From positions 288,958 to 352,957 of the forward strand of contig NZ_JARZHG010000008.1 in assembly GCF_029946505.1 (NCBI RefSeq): a stretch of 64,000 bases of DNA, read 5' to 3'. Origin of the DNA: Polyangium sp. y55x31. GTDB taxonomy: Bacteria > Myxococcota_A > Polyangia > Polyangiales > Polyangiaceae. Made by a program: the position numbers and the translations under genes. Below, piece after piece: positions 8,938-18,925 of this stretch. Below the pieces are notes generated by a model. It was given only the letters and a program-made list of their open reading frames with translations, ran no database searches and was not told the origin of the DNA. Each line of letters opens with the position of its first letter. The stretch's first letter is position 1.

Positions 8938-11900
8938 CTAGCTGGCAGGCCGCAAACGGGCGCGCCCGCCGAGCGTGTCGAGGTCGTGCAAGCAAAGCCG
9001 GGACGGCGGGACGGCCTCGCGGGCGAGATCGGCGACGCGCGCGTGGTGCGTGAAGAAGAGGACCTGCGTCTTCTGCGAGAGCTCGCCGAGGATGGAGAGC
9101 GCGGCGCGCGAGCGCGCGTCGTCGAAATTGACGAGGATGTCGTCGAGGACGAACGGAATGGGTTCGTTGTGCTCGAAATGGCGCTCCAGGCTCGCCATGC
9201 GGAGCGCGAAAAAGAGCTGATCCCGCGTGCCGTCGCTGAGGCCCTCGACGCCGACCAGGCCTCCCGCGGGCCGCACGCATTTCAGGATCGGCCGGCCCTC
9301 CTCACCCTCGTCGTCGCCGCGAATCCCCACGAACGACCCGAGCGTGAGCCGCTCGAAAAGCTCGGAAGCACGGCGCACGATCGGCCCCTGGTGTTTCTCC
9401 CGGTATTGCTTGATCTCGTCTTCGAGCAGCCGGTAAGCGAGGCGCGCGCGGGCATACTCCTCGACGAGGGTCGCCATGGCCGCGAGGTGTTGCTCCGCCT
9501 CTTCCGCCGCCTCGGCCGCTTTGCCGCTGCCGTCGAGCAGGGCGAGGCGCTCTTCGAGTTTGCCGATTTCCTTGTCGATGTTGGCGCGCGCCTCACTCGC
9601 CGCCGTGATCTTCTCCTCGACGGCACGGAGGGCCGTGGCGACGTCGTCACCCGTGAGCCCCTGGCACTCGGCGACGAGCGCTTCGAGGCCGAGCCCTTCG
9701 CCGAAATCGAGGAGCTGCCGCTCCAGCGGTTCGAGCCGCGCCCGGAGGTCACGCACCTCCTTCGAGCGCTCCTCGGCGACGACGAGCTCGGAGACGCTCG
9801 TCGCGCGAGCCTCGTCGAAGAGCTGGGCGAGCTTGCGCTCGGCGGACTTGCGCTTGTGCGTCACGTCCTCGAGCTCGCGTCGCTTCTCGTCGAGCTTGTC
9901 CGTGACCTCGCGCTTCTTGATGTCGTCCTTCTCGGCGAGGGAGAAGCGCTCGACGAGCATGTCGGCCGCTTGCTCCGTGGGCTCTGTCGCGAGGTCGGGC
10001 GCGGCGACACGCACGACGTCGAGCACGTTCGCGGAGAACCTCTTCGAGTCCTGCTCGATGCCCGCGATGCGATGTCGGATCGCGCCTGCTTTCTCGCATC
10101 GCTTCGTGAGCTCGGCCCAGAGCCTGAGCACCTCTTCGGCCTCGTCCGGGCGCGTGGTCCGGGCAAGGTCCATGCTCTGCATGGCCTCGGCCCACGAGGA
10201 CGACCACGTGTCGAGCTCGGCCTGCTTCTTCGCGAGATCCGCCTTGAGCTGCGCGGCCTCGGCGGCGCGTCGCGCGAGCTCCTTGTCGTGGGACTCGCGC
10301 TCCGTACGCGCACGCGCGGCGCGCTCGCAGACCGAACGCGCGCGCTCGAGGAGCGCCGAGAGAGATGCTTCGCCCGGCAGCGGCGCGCCGAGGAGACGCG
10401 CGAGCGCCTCCTCGTGATCCGCGCGGAGCGTGCGCATCGACGCGAGCTCGGCCTCGGCGGCCATCCAGCGCGCGCGGTCGTCGGCGAGCTTCTCGTAATG
10501 CACGAGAAACCCCTTCATCTCCGCAGGCGAGAGCGGCGTGATCCCGGAGCGCGACCACTCCTGCTGCCACCGCGCTCCCTCCGCCTCGCGCGCGCTCGCG
10601 AGCGCCCCGAGCGAGGCCGAGAGATCCTCGATCTCCTGGAGGAGGCTCGCGCGCTCGAAGGACAACGTCGACACCTTCGCGACTCGATCCGCCTCGTGAA
10701 ACAGACGCTTTGCGAGATCGTCGGCGTGCCGCACGCGCGCCTCGTAGTCGAGCACCGTCTCGATGCCGACACGCGCGGGGGCGGCGCGGAACATCGCGAC
10801 GTCGCCTTGATCGCCGGCGGGATCCGTGAAGATCGAGCGACGCATCGAGACCCAGAGCGCATCCCGATGCTCACGCGCGGCCGCGACCTCGTCCTCCGTC
10901 GGTACGGCACCGCCGCGCCGCGTGCGCTCGAGCTCGCGATCCACATCCGCGAGCTTCTTGCGGCGATCCGCGAGCGTCTGCGAGAGGCCGCGCGTCTTCG
11001 CCTCGTCCTCGGCGAAGACACGTTCGAACCGCTCGATGGTCTCGCGCGCCGGCAAGGGCAAGGCGCCGATGCGGTCGAACGGAAGCTCGAAGAGCGCGAG
11101 CGCCGCGTGCTCCCTGCGCACGCGTGCCCCGAGATCCTCGGCGACGCGCTCGCGCTCCCGGATGAGTTTGTCGAGATCCCCCTCCCGCTGCGCGCGTTCG
11201 ACCGCGCGCCCGAGATCCGCGACGTCGGCGAGCGGAGGCAGGCCCGCGCCGCGCTGTCGCTCCTCGGCGAGCCTCGCCTCGATCGTCGCGAGCGCGCTCT
11301 CGGCGGCGCGGACCTGGGCGTCGAGCGCCACGTGTTGCTTGACGAGCCCACGGACGCGTAGCTCCAGCGCCGCCGGCAAACGCCAGGCCTCGGCTTGCTC
11401 CGCCGTCATCGACCGGCCGAGCCGCGCGCAGATCGCGCGCACCTCGTCCTCGATCTGCCGGAGCTCGCCGCGGAGCCGCGACCCGTCGCCGCTGGCCTTC
11501 CGATGGCTGCCGAGGTCCTCCTGGATCTTCCGAACTGCTTGCGCCTTGTCGAGGAGCTGCGCGGGGACGTCGAGCGACGCGAGCTTCCCTTCGAGCTCGG
11601 CGATCTCGGCGCGGAGTCGATCTTCCCACGGGCCCGCGTCGGCGATCACGGCCAGCGCGCGCCGCCGATCCTCGGCCGCGGTCTCGGGCAGGAGGACGAC
11701 ATCGCGACGCGCTTCGAGCGAGAGGAGGATCTCGGTGCGCTCGGCGATGGGACGGAGCGCGCGCTTGATCCGCGAGAGGCGCCGGTGCTCGCGCAGCAAG
11801 CTCTCCCGCTCGGCCTGGGCCGCGGCGGCGCGCTCGCGGAGCACATCGAGCTCCTTCTTGTGCTCCTCCCAGGCGCGCACGGGCTGCGAGAACGTCTTCT

Positions 11901-12486
11901 GATCGTCCTTCGCCTTCTTGAACTTCTCGATGACGTGGTTGAGCTTCTTCGTGCGGCCGCGCGGGACGAAGATCTCCTCGGCGCGTTGTTCGAGCTTGCG
12001 GAGGAGCGACGAGAGCCCGGTTTGCCCGAGGCCCGCGCCGAAGAGGCTCTCGCCGAGATCGCCCCGCCCCTCGACGAGCGCGCGTCCGCCTTCGACGAGA
12101 CGATCGTGCGAGAGGCCGAACATGGTCTCGAACTGCCCCTGTTCGAGGTTGCCGAGCAGGCGCCGCAGGTGCTCTTCCTCGATCGGCGCATCCGTACGAT
12201 CTCGTAGGGTATTCTTGCGGCCCTTCGTCCGGACGATCGAGAGCTCTTCGTCGTTCTCACCGCCGATACGCCCGCCGATGCGGAGGTCGGGCTTCTTGTG
12301 GCGATGATCGTCCGCGGTGCGCTCGGGGATGCCGAAGAAGAGGCCCGTGACGGCACGCAGCGTGGTGCTCTTGCCGGCCTCGTTCGAGCCCACGACGACG
12401 TGCAGCGCGCGCGCGGGCGAGGAGAAGTCGAGGAGCAGGTCGGAGAACGGCCCCCAGCGGAGAAGCTCGAGCGCGAGGATCTTCAA
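8938..12486 (-). CDS. YhaN-type ATPase (Rad50/SbcC-like)
   Basis: The start is TTG at 12486, overlapping the stop of the upstream nuclease gene (TTGA), so the two are translationally coupled. The 1182-residue protein has a Walker A, GSNEAGKS (33-40). Very long charged coiled-coil arms with heptad-like Glu/Arg/Leu content fill most of the centre. A C-terminal ABC signature region (LSDGTRDQL) and Walker B (PFVLDDILVNFDD) follow within the last 100 residues. The bipartite ABC head split by coiled coils is the Rad50/SMC plan. The C-terminal motifs match the YhaN AAA group more than classical SbcC, and I see no clear CxxC zinc hook in the middle. With its partner it should form an ATP-controlled nuclease acting on DNA ends. 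Confidence 0.9.
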   Translation of the reverse strand: MKILALELLRWGPFSDLLLDFSSPARALHVVVGSNEAGKSTTLRAVTGLFFGIPERTADDHRHKKPDLRIGGRIGGENDEELSIVRTKGRKNTLRDRTDAPIEEEHLRRLLGNLEQGQFETMFGLSHDRLVEGGRALVEGRGDLGESLFGAGLGQTGLSSLLRKLEQRAEEIFVPRGRTKKLNHVIEKFKKAKDDQKTFSQPVRAWEEHKKELDVLRERAAAAQAERESLLREHRRLSRIKRALRPIAERTEILLSLEARRDVVLLPETAAEDRRRALAVIADAGPWEDRLRAEIAELEGKLASLDVPAQLLDKAQAVRKIQEDLGSHRKASGDGSRLRGELRQIEDEVRAICARLGRSMTAEQAEAWRLPAALELRVRGLVKQHVALDAQVRAAESALATIEARLAEERQRGAGLPPLADVADLGRAVERAQREGDLDKLIRERERVAEDLGARVRREHAALALFELPFDRIGALPLPARETIERFERVFAEDEAKTRGLSQTLADRRKKLADVDRELERTRRGGAVPTEDEVAAAREHRDALWVSMRRSIFTDPAGDQGDVAMFRAAPARVGIETVLDYEARVRHADDLAKRLFHEADRVAKVSTLSFERASLLQEIEDLSASLGALASAREAEGARWQQEWSRSGITPLSPAEMKGFLVHYEKLADDRARWMAAEAELASMRTLRADHEEALARLLGAPLPGEASLSALLERARSVCERAARARTERESHDKELARRAAEAAQLKADLAKKQAELDTWSSSWAEAMQSMDLARTTRPDEAEEVLRLWAELTKRCEKAGAIRHRIAGIEQDSKRFSANVLDVVRVAAPDLATEPTEQAADMLVERFSLAEKDDIKKREVTDKLDEKRRELEDVTHKRKSAERKLAQLFDEARATSVSELVVAEERSKEVRDLRARLEPLERQLLDFGEGLGLEALVAECQGLTGDDVATALRAVEEKITAASEARANIDKEIGKLEERLALLDGSGKAAEAAEEAEQHLAAMATLVEEYARARLAYRLLEDEIKQYREKHQGPIVRRASELFERLTLGSFVGIRGDDEGEEGRPILKCVRPAGGLVGVEGLSDGTRDQLFFALRMASLERHFEHNEPIPFVLDDILVNFDDARSRAALSILGELSQKTQVLFFTHHARVADLAREAVPPSRLCLHDLDTLGGRARLRPAS

Positions 12487-13730
12487 GGCGCTTCCCCCTC
12501 CGGAAACAGCTCGGGCAGGAGGTAGTCCGGTAGCTCCGAGACGAGGCGCCGGACGACGTCGATCTCCTTGATCTTCGGGCCCACCTCGGCCTGGAAATAC
12601 TCGGGCGGGAGCTTCGCCGCGATGTCGTCGAGCTCGCGCCCGAGCTTGCCGAGCTCGACGTCGTCCTCGGCGATCCATCGGAGCTTGCCGAGGAGCGCGC
12701 CCACGGGATCGTCGCGCTCGGCGAGCGCGTCGAGATCGGCGAGGGTGCGCGTGCGGACCTGGACCTTTTCGACCCAGACCTCGCCGAGGTCGTTCGCGAG
12801 CGTGCAGAGCTCGCTGCGGAACTTGTCGGGGTCGCGCGAGAGAGCCGCGTGCGCGCGGCTCGGACCAGTGACGGCGACACGCGCGCAGAGGCCGCGTCCC
12901 GAAGCCGCGTCGACCTCGCGCGAGAGCGCCGCGCGGCAGAGCTCGAGGACGTCGTCGGGCGAGCGCGCGGGCGAGGCGTCGACCTGGCAGGCCGCCCAGC
13001 GCGCGACGTCGAGGATGCGATGCTCGACCGACTTCACGCGCCCGTCCTCGACCGTGACGAGGCTCGCGCCCTTGGGCCCGGTCTCGCGGGCGTGGCGGCC
13101 CTGCAAGTTGCCGGGAAACACGACCCAGGGTTCTTCGTGGAGGACCTCGCGCGCGTGCACGTGCCCGAGGGCCCAGTAGTCGTAGCCCTTCTGCACGAGC
13201 GACTCGACGCGGCAAGGCGCGTACGGCGCGTGCCCCTCGCGGCCCTCGGCGGCGGTGTGGAGCAGGCCGACGTTGAAGTAGCCCGTCCGCGCCGCAGGGT
13301 AGGTCTGGGCGAGGTCCTCGGTCGTCTCGGCGCGGGCGTAGCCGCGGCCGTGCACGGCGACGCCGATGTCGTCGAGGACGATGGTCTCCGCGCGGTCGGT
13401 CCGGAGCTCGTGCACGTCCTTGGGCAAACGGAGGATCTTGCTCTTCGCGTCGTGGTTGCCGCGGACGATGTACACGCGAATGCCCGCGTCGCGCAGGCGC
13501 GCCATCTGCCGGACGAAGAAGAGGCCCGTGTTGTAGTCGGTCCAGTCGCCGTCGTAGAGGTCGCCGGCGATGAGGAGGAAATCGACGGACTCGGCGATAC
13601 ACGCCTCGACGAGCGCTTCGAGGGCCCGCCGCGTCGCGCCGCGGAGTTTGTCCGCGGGCGCCCCTACGTATCGATCCAGCCCGCGCAGAGGACTGTCGAG
13701 GTGGATGTCCGCCGCGTGAAAGAACTTCAT
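12483..13730 (-). CDS. YhaO/SbcD-like DNA exonuclease (Mre11 family metallophosphoesterase)
   Basis: The 415-residue protein carries the phosphoesterase motifs in order near its N-terminus: DIH (8-10), GDLYDGD (56-62), GNHD (95-98), then LLHT and GHVH. These residues bind two metal ions in Mre11/SbcD nucleases. The C-terminal part has no motif I can name and probably docks on the ATPase. It is the first gene of a coupled pair with the YhaN-type ATPase, the usual nuclease-ATPase order. The expected activity is ATP-stimulated cleavage of DNA ends or hairpins during repair. It lies 46 bases downstream of typA on the same strand and may share its transcript. Confidence 0.9.
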   Translation of the reverse strand: MKFFHAADIHLDSPLRGLDRYVGAPADKLRGATRRALEALVEACIAESVDFLLIAGDLYDGDWTDYNTGLFFVRQMARLRDAGIRVYIVRGNHDAKSKILRLPKDVHELRTDRAETIVLDDIGVAVHGRGYARAETTEDLAQTYPAARTGYFNVGLLHTAAEGREGHAPYAPCRVESLVQKGYDYWALGHVHAREVLHEEPWVVFPGNLQGRHARETGPKGASLVTVEDGRVKSVEHRILDVARWAACQVDASPARSPDDVLELCRAALSREVDAASGRGLCARVAVTGPSRAHAALSRDPDKFRSELCTLANDLGEVWVEKVQVRTRTLADLDALAERDDPVGALLGKLRWIAEDDVELGKLGRELDDIAAKLPPEYFQAEVGPKIKEIDVVRRLVSELPDYLLPELFPEGEAP

Positions 13731-13776
13731 CAGGGGCCGCGGATACTACCCGCGGCGCCCCGCTCGGTCGATCGAT

Positions 13777-15615
13777 TTACTCGACGGCCTGCGCCTGTTC
13801 GATCGCGTCCTCACGCCGATCGCGCAGGTTCACCGCGAGCACCTTCTTCCGCACCCGCACCGCCTCCGGCGTGACCTCGACGAGTTCGTCGGCGTCGATC
13901 CACTCCATCGCGGTCTCGATCGTGAGCAGCCTCGGGCTCGCGAGCAGGACGTTCTCGTCCTTGCCGTGGTTGCGGATGTTGGAGAGCTTCTTCTCCTTGA
14001 TCACGTTGCAGTCCGTGTCGTTCGGGCGGTTGTGCTCGCCGCAGATCATGCCCTCGTACACCTCGACGCCCGGCACGATGAAGAACGTGCCGCGCGGCTG
14101 GAGGTGGTGGAGCGCGTAGGGCGTCGAGACGCCGGCGCGATCGGCGACGATGGCGCCCGTGGGCCTGCGCATCATGGGCCCGCCCCACGGCGTCCAGCCG
14201 TCGAACATGGTGTTGAGCAGGCCCGTGCCGCGCGTCGACGTGAGGAACTCGCCGCGGAAGCCGATGAGCCCGCGCGACGGGACCTGGAACTCGAGGCGCG
14301 CCCGGCCAAACCCGGGGTTCGTCATCTTCACCATGCGCCCGCGCCGCGTCGAGAGCCGCTCGGTCACGACGCCGACGTACGTCTCCGGCACGTCGATCAC
14401 CACGAGCTCGACGGGCTCCATGGCCTGCCCATCGATCTCGCGCGTGACGACCTCGGGGTTCGAGAGCTGCATTTCGTAGCCCTCGCGCCGCATCGTCTCG
14501 ACGAGGATCGCGAGCTGGAGCTCGCCGCGGCCGAGCACGAGGAACGTGTCGGGCGAGTCCGTGGGCTCGACGCGGATCGCCAGGTTCTTCCGGGCCTCGC
14601 GCTCCAGCCGATCCTTGAGCTGACGGCTCGTCAAGAACTTCGACTGCTTGCTCTTGCCCGCGAACGGCGAGGTGTTGACGCCGATCTTCATCTTGATCGT
14701 CGGCTCCTCGACGACGATGCGCTCGAGGGCCTCGGGGCGCTGGGGATCGGCGATCGTGTCGCCGATGTTCACCTCGAGCCCCGCGATGGCCACGACCTCA
14801 CCCGCCTGCGCGCTCTCCGCGTTGACGCGCTTCAGGCCCTCGAAGGTGAAGAGCGCCTTCACCGCGCCCTTCGTGACCTTGCCGTTCTCGCCGAGGACCA
14901 CGACCTCGCCGGCCTGCCGGATGCTGCCGCGCACGATACGCCCGACCGCGAGCCTGCCGACGTAGTCGTCGTGCGTCGTGTTGCAGACGATGACCTGGAG
15001 CGGCTCCTCGGGGTCGCCTTCGGGCGCGGGGACACGCGCGAGGACGGTCTCGAAGAGCGGCACGAGGTTCGTGAGCTCGTGCTCGAGCTCGCGCTTGCAC
15101 TGGCCGAGCTTGCCGATCGCGTAGACCGTGGGGAAGTCGGTCTGCGCGTCGCTCGCGCCGAGGTCGCAGAAGAGGTCGAAGACCTCGGAGAGGACCTCGT
15201 GCGGGCGGGCGTCCTGGCGGTCGATCTTGTTGATGACGACGATGAGCGGGAAGCCGCGCTCGAGGCACTTCGAGAGCACGAAGCGCGTCTGCGGGAGCGG
15301 CCCCTCGGCCGCGTCGACGAGCAGGAGCGCGCCGTCGGCCATCATGAGGGTGCGCTCGACCTCGCCGCCGAAGTCGGAGTGTCCCGGGGTGTCGACGATG
15401 TTGATCTTGACGCCCTTCCAGCGGACGCTCGTGTTCTTCGCAAGGATGGTGATTCCTCGCTCGCGCTCGAGGTCGTTCGAGTCCATCACGCGATCGGCAA
15501 CCACCTCGTTGTCGCGGAAAGCGCCCGCCTGGCGGAGCATGTGATCGACGAGCGTGGTCTTACCGTGGTCGACGTGGGCCACGATGGCGATGTTGCGGAG
15601 ATCCTTGCGGGCCAT
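13777..15615 (-). CDS. typA: Translational GTPase TypA/BipA
   Basis: At 612 residues it has the usual TypA length. G-domain motifs are complete: AHVDHGKT (13-20), DTPGH (G3) and NKID (G4). EF-G-like domains follow. The C-terminal region unique to BipA is present, with [11 protein letters not shown] and a final Lys/Arg-rich strand. The Met at 15615 (MARKDLRN) fits the family start; upstream in-frame codons give a non-conserved extension. TypA binds the 70S ribosome and supports 50S assembly and growth under cold or other stress. It is divergent from the thioesterase gene, with a 119-base shared upstream region. Confidence 0.96.
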   Translation of the reverse strand: MARKDLRNIAIVAHVDHGKTTLVDHMLRQAGAFRDNEVVADRVMDSNDLERERGITILAKNTSVRWKGVKINIVDTPGHSDFGGEVERTLMMADGALLLVDAAEGPLPQTRFVLSKCLERGFPLIVVINKIDRQDARPHEVLSEVFDLFCDLGASDAQTDFPTVYAIGKLGQCKRELEHELTNLVPLFETVLARVPAPEGDPEEPLQVIVCNTTHDDYVGRLAVGRIVRGSIRQAGEVVVLGENGKVTKGAVKALFTFEGLKRVNAESAQAGEVVAIAGLEVNIGDTIADPQRPEALERIVVEEPTIKMKIGVNTSPFAGKSKQSKFLTSRQLKDRLEREARKNLAIRVEPTDSPDTFLVLGRGELQLAILVETMRREGYEMQLSNPEVVTREIDGQAMEPVELVVIDVPETYVGVVTERLSTRRGRMVKMTNPGFGRARLEFQVPSRGLIGFRGEFLTSTRGTGLLNTMFDGWTPWGGPMMRRPTGAIVADRAGVSTPYALHHLQPRGTFFIVPGVEVYEGMICGEHNRPNDTDCNVIKEKKLSNIRNHGKDENVLLASPRLLTIETAMEWIDADELVEVTPEAVRVRKKVLAVNLRDRREDAIEQAQAVE

Positions 15616-15734
15616 GTTTTGCGGCGCCGCTCCTAGCACGCGCTTCGTGACGAGGCGAGCGAACCCGGCGGGCTTTACACGCGCGGCGGCCTGGCAGAAC
15701 ACGCGCTTTTCCGGCATCGTGCGGGCCGAAAAAA

Positions 15735-16181
15735 ATGTTGGATCTGGACGTCTTTCGGCAGCTCGCCGAGGAGCTCATCCCTTTCAACAAGTGGATCGGC
15801 CTCAAGGTCGACCACCTCGCGCGGGGCCACGTGACGCTGTCGATCCCGTGGCGCGACGAGCTCATCGGTGACCCCGTTCGTCAGGCGATCCACGGCGGCG
15901 TGATCAGCATGCTCGCCGACACCGCAGGCGGGCTCTGCGTGTGGACCGCGATCGAAAACCCCGCGCTCGGCCGGGTCTCGACGGTGGATCTGCGCGTCGA
16001 TTACCTCCGGCCAGGGAGGCGCGAGACGCTCGTCGGTGACGCCACCACGGTGCGCGTCGGCGCGAAGCTCGGCTGGGCCGACATCCGGCTCTATCACCCG
16101 AGCGCCGCGGCCGAGCTCGTCGCCACGGCTCGCGGCGTCTACGCGCTGAAGAATCCGAAGCAGCCAACCCGAGACGCCTGA
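15735..16181 (+). CDS. PaaI-family hotdog thioesterase
   Basis: This 148-residue protein has the hotdog-fold signature IHGGVISMLADTAGG (about residues 54-68), in which the His-Gly-Gly and acidic residue form the acyl-CoA thioesterase site. The later STVDLRVDYLRPG strand is typical of PaaI/YbgC-like enzymes. It probably hydrolyses acyl- or aryl-CoA thioesters; the substrate cannot be read from the sequence. An A-run just before the ATG (15730-15735) replaces a clear Shine-Dalgarno, and TTG 15738 is an alternative start. It is divergent from typA. Confidence 0.88.
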   Translation: MLDLDVFRQLAEELIPFNKWIGLKVDHLARGHVTLSIPWRDELIGDPVRQAIHGGVISMLADTAGGLCVWTAIENPALGRVSTVDLRVDYLRPGRRETLVGDATTVRVGAKLGWADIRLYHPSAAAELVATARGVYALKNPKQPTRDA

Positions 16182-16233
16182 CGAGCCGGCGTCCTCTTGG
16201 CCATCGGCGGGCGAGCGAGGGTATCCTCGTCGC

Positions 16234-17103
16234 ATGCGACCTTTGACCATGGCGCTCGTCGCCTGCCTCTCGGGCGCCGCGTGCGCGACCGCAGCCGGGC
16301 AAGCCTGGGTGCAAGGCGAAGGCGAGCCCGCGCGAGAAGCGGAGCATCGCGGCTGGTCGGACACGCGAAACGCGCGGGCCGGGTTCCTCCAAGCCGAGAG
16401 CACGCCCGAACGAACGCCGTTCACGCCGCGCGACCCCGCGCCCGCGGACGCTCCTACGTCGAACGCTGAGGAGGTCGTGGCCATCACCGCGCAAGGCTCG
16501 GCCGCCGGGCCCGCGGCGGCCTTCCGCAACGGCGAGCGCTTCCGCAACACGTACTACGACTTCCCGAAAGAAGACGCGGGCCCGAAGAACGCGACGATCT
16601 ACGACGCGAGCTGCAAGGCGCTGACGAACGTCACGCAGGACTTCCACGACCGCGTCTGCGTGCAGGGCAGCGGCCGCCTCTCGACGGGCGAGACCGTGAG
16701 CTTCGCCAAACGCGACTGCGACTGCGCTGCGGTCTGCCCGCGCACGAACCAGAAGATCTGCTTCGAACGGCTCGACCCCGCCCGCTTCCCCACGGGCCGC
16801 GGCGCGCTCGGCAAGCCCATCACGCCGCTGCGCTCGGTGGCCGTGGACTCTTCGGTGATCCCGCTCGGGACCGTGCTCTTCATCCCCGAGTTCAAGGGCG
16901 TGAGCCTGCCCGAGGGCGGCCGCCACGACGGCTGCTTCGTCGCCGAGGACCGCGGCATGAAGGTCGTCGGAAGGCAGATCGATGTCTTCACGGGCGATCC
17001 CGCCGCGACGATCCGCCTGAACGCGCTCGTGCCCTCGAACCGCGGCGTACGCGTCTACGCAGACGACGCACGCTGCCGCTCGCTCGTCGCCCGCGGGCCC
17101 TGA
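16234..17103 (+). CDS. Exported 3D-domain protein (MltA-like barrel)
   Basis: The 289-residue protein has an N-terminal signal peptide (hydrophobic residues 4-20) and a low-complexity spacer. Its C-terminal 3D domain carries the three conserved aspartates in the motifs VAVDSSVIPLGT, FVAEDRGMKV and GRQIDVFTGD. This double-psi barrel occurs in MltA lytic transglycosylases and in Rpf/YabE-like cell-wall proteins. A Cys-rich middle part (about 125-180, seven cysteines) suggests a disulfide-bonded periplasmic protein. A role in peptidoglycan turnover is inferred from the fold; the N-terminal domain of MltA is absent, so the activity is not assured. Confidence 0.8.
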   Translation: MRPLTMALVACLSGAACATAAGQAWVQGEGEPAREAEHRGWSDTRNARAGFLQAESTPERTPFTPRDPAPADAPTSNAEEVVAITAQGSAAGPAAAFRNGERFRNTYYDFPKEDAGPKNATIYDASCKALTNVTQDFHDRVCVQGSGRLSTGETVSFAKRDCDCAAVCPRTNQKICFERLDPARFPTGRGALGKPITPLRSVAVDSSVIPLGTVLFIPEFKGVSLPEGGRHDGCFVAEDRGMKVVGRQIDVFTGDPAATIRLNALVPSNRGVRVYADDARCRSLVARGP

Positions 17104-17221
17104 GCCGCGGATTGCGGCCGCGCCAACCGTTTTCCAGACGCCCGCGAAATCCACACGGTCATCGGAGTGCCCCGTTGCGCCCTCGCGCGCAGCCTGGCAC
17201 GCTTCGGCCGAGTCGCCGCGC

Positions 17222-18916
17222 ATGGCTGCTTCGCCCCCTGCCCCCACGACCGGTTTGCCCCTCGTCGTCCCGCCGGGGCTCGTGCCGACGGCGGAAGCCA
17301 ACCTGGTGCAGACGCCGCTCCTGCACCTCTACGTCTACCTGCTCGACAAGACCCTCTCGGGCACGCTCGTGCTGACCACGAAGACGGGCGCGCGCGCCGC
17401 GGTGTCGTTCGAGGAGGGGACACCGACGCGCGTGATGGACCTCGGGGGCACCCGGTACGCCGAACGAACCCCGCTCGAACGCGCCATGATCAAGCTCTGC
17501 GAGGTCGAGGCCGACACGCGTTACGCGTTCTACGCGGGGCAAGACCTGCTCGCGGAGCGAGGCGCCGAGGTGCCGCGCGTCGAGCCGCTCGCGGTGATCA
17601 TGGCGGGCGCGCGCGCGTTCGTCGGCGCGCCGCAGGCCGAGGCGACGCTCCGCCGGATCGACGACGTCCCGATGGGGATCGCGAACGGGGCGACGCCGGA
17701 GCGGTTCCGGCTGACGCCCGAGGAGCGCGCGCTCGTCGAGCGGCTGCGCAAGCAACGGACGACGCTCGCCGACCTCGTGAAGACGAGCGGCGTGCCCCCG
17801 CGCATCGTGCGCGGCGTGGTCTACGGGATGACGATCACGCGGCACCTGGATTTCGGCGGGTCCACGCGCCCCCCCGTCGGACTCGAGCGCGCCGTCGCCG
17901 CGCGCGCCGCGATGGCCTCCGATCCACACGGGTGGCGACCGACGACGGGCACGACGGGCCTGCAGTACGTGGATCAAACCGGGACACGTCCGCGGGACGA
18001 GGTGATCCGCGCGGCCGACCCGACGGGGCCTCTCCAGGCCGTCAAGCGCGAGGGGACCGGGCCGCTGCAGGCCGTCAAACGTGCGTCCGACCTGACCGGG
18101 CCGATGCCGCCCGTCCAGGTGCAGGCCGCGCCCCCGAACAACGAGAAACGCCGCGCCGAGATCGAGGCCAAGCTCGCCTCCGCGCCGAACGAGGACCATT
18201 TCCAGATGCTCGGCGTCCCGCGCGAAGCGACGTCGAGCGACGTCCGGAATGCGTACTTCAAGCTGGCGCTGGTGTACCATCCGGACAAACTTCCGAGGGA
18301 CCTGCACGACTTGAAGCCCCGGGTGGCGCGGCTCTTCGCGGCCATCAACGGGGCCTACGAGGCGCTGAAGGACGACGCGGGGCGCGCCCAGTACCTCGCG
18401 TCGCTCAACGCCGGCGCCGTCGACGAGCAGGCCCAGGTCGAGCGCGCGGTGAATGCCGCGCTCGAATTCGAGAAGGCCGAGGTCTTCCTCCGAAAGAACG
18501 ATCTCGCCGCCTGCGAGGCCTGCGTGCGGCGCGCCGTCGCCGCCGATCCCGAGCAGCCTGCGTACATTGCCTTGCTCGCCTGGGTCGTGGCGAGCCGGCG
18601 GCCGCTCCCGCCGGTGCCTGAAGAGGGCAAGACGAACAACGTCTACGACGACTGCATCACGCAGCTCGACGGCGTCCTCCGGGCGGAGCCCGATTACGAG
18701 AAGGCGCTGCTCTACCGCGGCCGGCTGCTCAAGCTCGCCGGGCGTGTCCACCAAGCGTACCGCGACTTCAAACGCGTCACGGTCGTCAGCCCGAAGAACA
18801 TCGAGGCGGCGCGCGAGGTGCGTCTCTACGAAATGAGGCACCCGCCCGAGGACGACGGGCCCGGCTCGAACCCCGGCCGGGGCCTGCTCGGCAAGCTCTT
18901 CAACAAGAAGCGTTGA
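17222..18916 (+). CDS. DUF4388 (PATAN-like) - DnaJ - TPR fusion protein
   Basis: The 564 residues hold an N-terminal DUF4388/PATAN-like segment (about 33-110; SGTLVLTTKTG and VSFEEGTPTRV), a winged-helix-like stretch (about 160-210) and a linker with two copies of TGPLQAVKR (268-276, 279-287). A J-domain (about 325-393) has an intact HPD (353-355). TPR-like helices run to the end (about 420-560). The J-domain should stimulate an Hsp70 ATPase. DUF4388 is found in gliding and signalling proteins of delta-proteobacteria, so the fusion may link chaperone action to a signalling complex. The basic tail ends NKKR. It converges with the Kazal lipoprotein gene, with only 9 bases between stops. Confidence 0.85.
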   Translation: MAASPPAPTTGLPLVVPPGLVPTAEANLVQTPLLHLYVYLLDKTLSGTLVLTTKTGARAAVSFEEGTPTRVMDLGGTRYAERTPLERAMIKLCEVEADTRYAFYAGQDLLAERGAEVPRVEPLAVIMAGARAFVGAPQAEATLRRIDDVPMGIANGATPERFRLTPEERALVERLRKQRTTLADLVKTSGVPPRIVRGVVYGMTITRHLDFGGSTRPPVGLERAVAARAAMASDPHGWRPTTGTTGLQYVDQTGTRPRDEVIRAADPTGPLQAVKREGTGPLQAVKRASDLTGPMPPVQVQAAPPNNEKRRAEIEAKLASAPNEDHFQMLGVPREATSSDVRNAYFKLALVYHPDKLPRDLHDLKPRVARLFAAINGAYEALKDDAGRAQYLASLNAGAVDEQAQVERAVNAALEFEKAEVFLRKNDLAACEACVRRAVAADPEQPAYIALLAWVVASRRPLPPVPEEGKTNNVYDDCITQLDGVLRAEPDYEKALLYRGRLLKLAGRVHQAYRDFKRVTVVSPKNIEAAREVRLYEMRHPPEDDGPGSNPGRGLLGKLFNKKR

Positions 18917-18925
18917 GCATCCGCC

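Noticed and set aside
8890..11361. Long open frames on the plus strand opposite the YhaN and typA genes
   Set aside because: They have mirror codon patterns of the real genes (Arg-rich, no motifs), the usual shadow frames in a high-GC genome.
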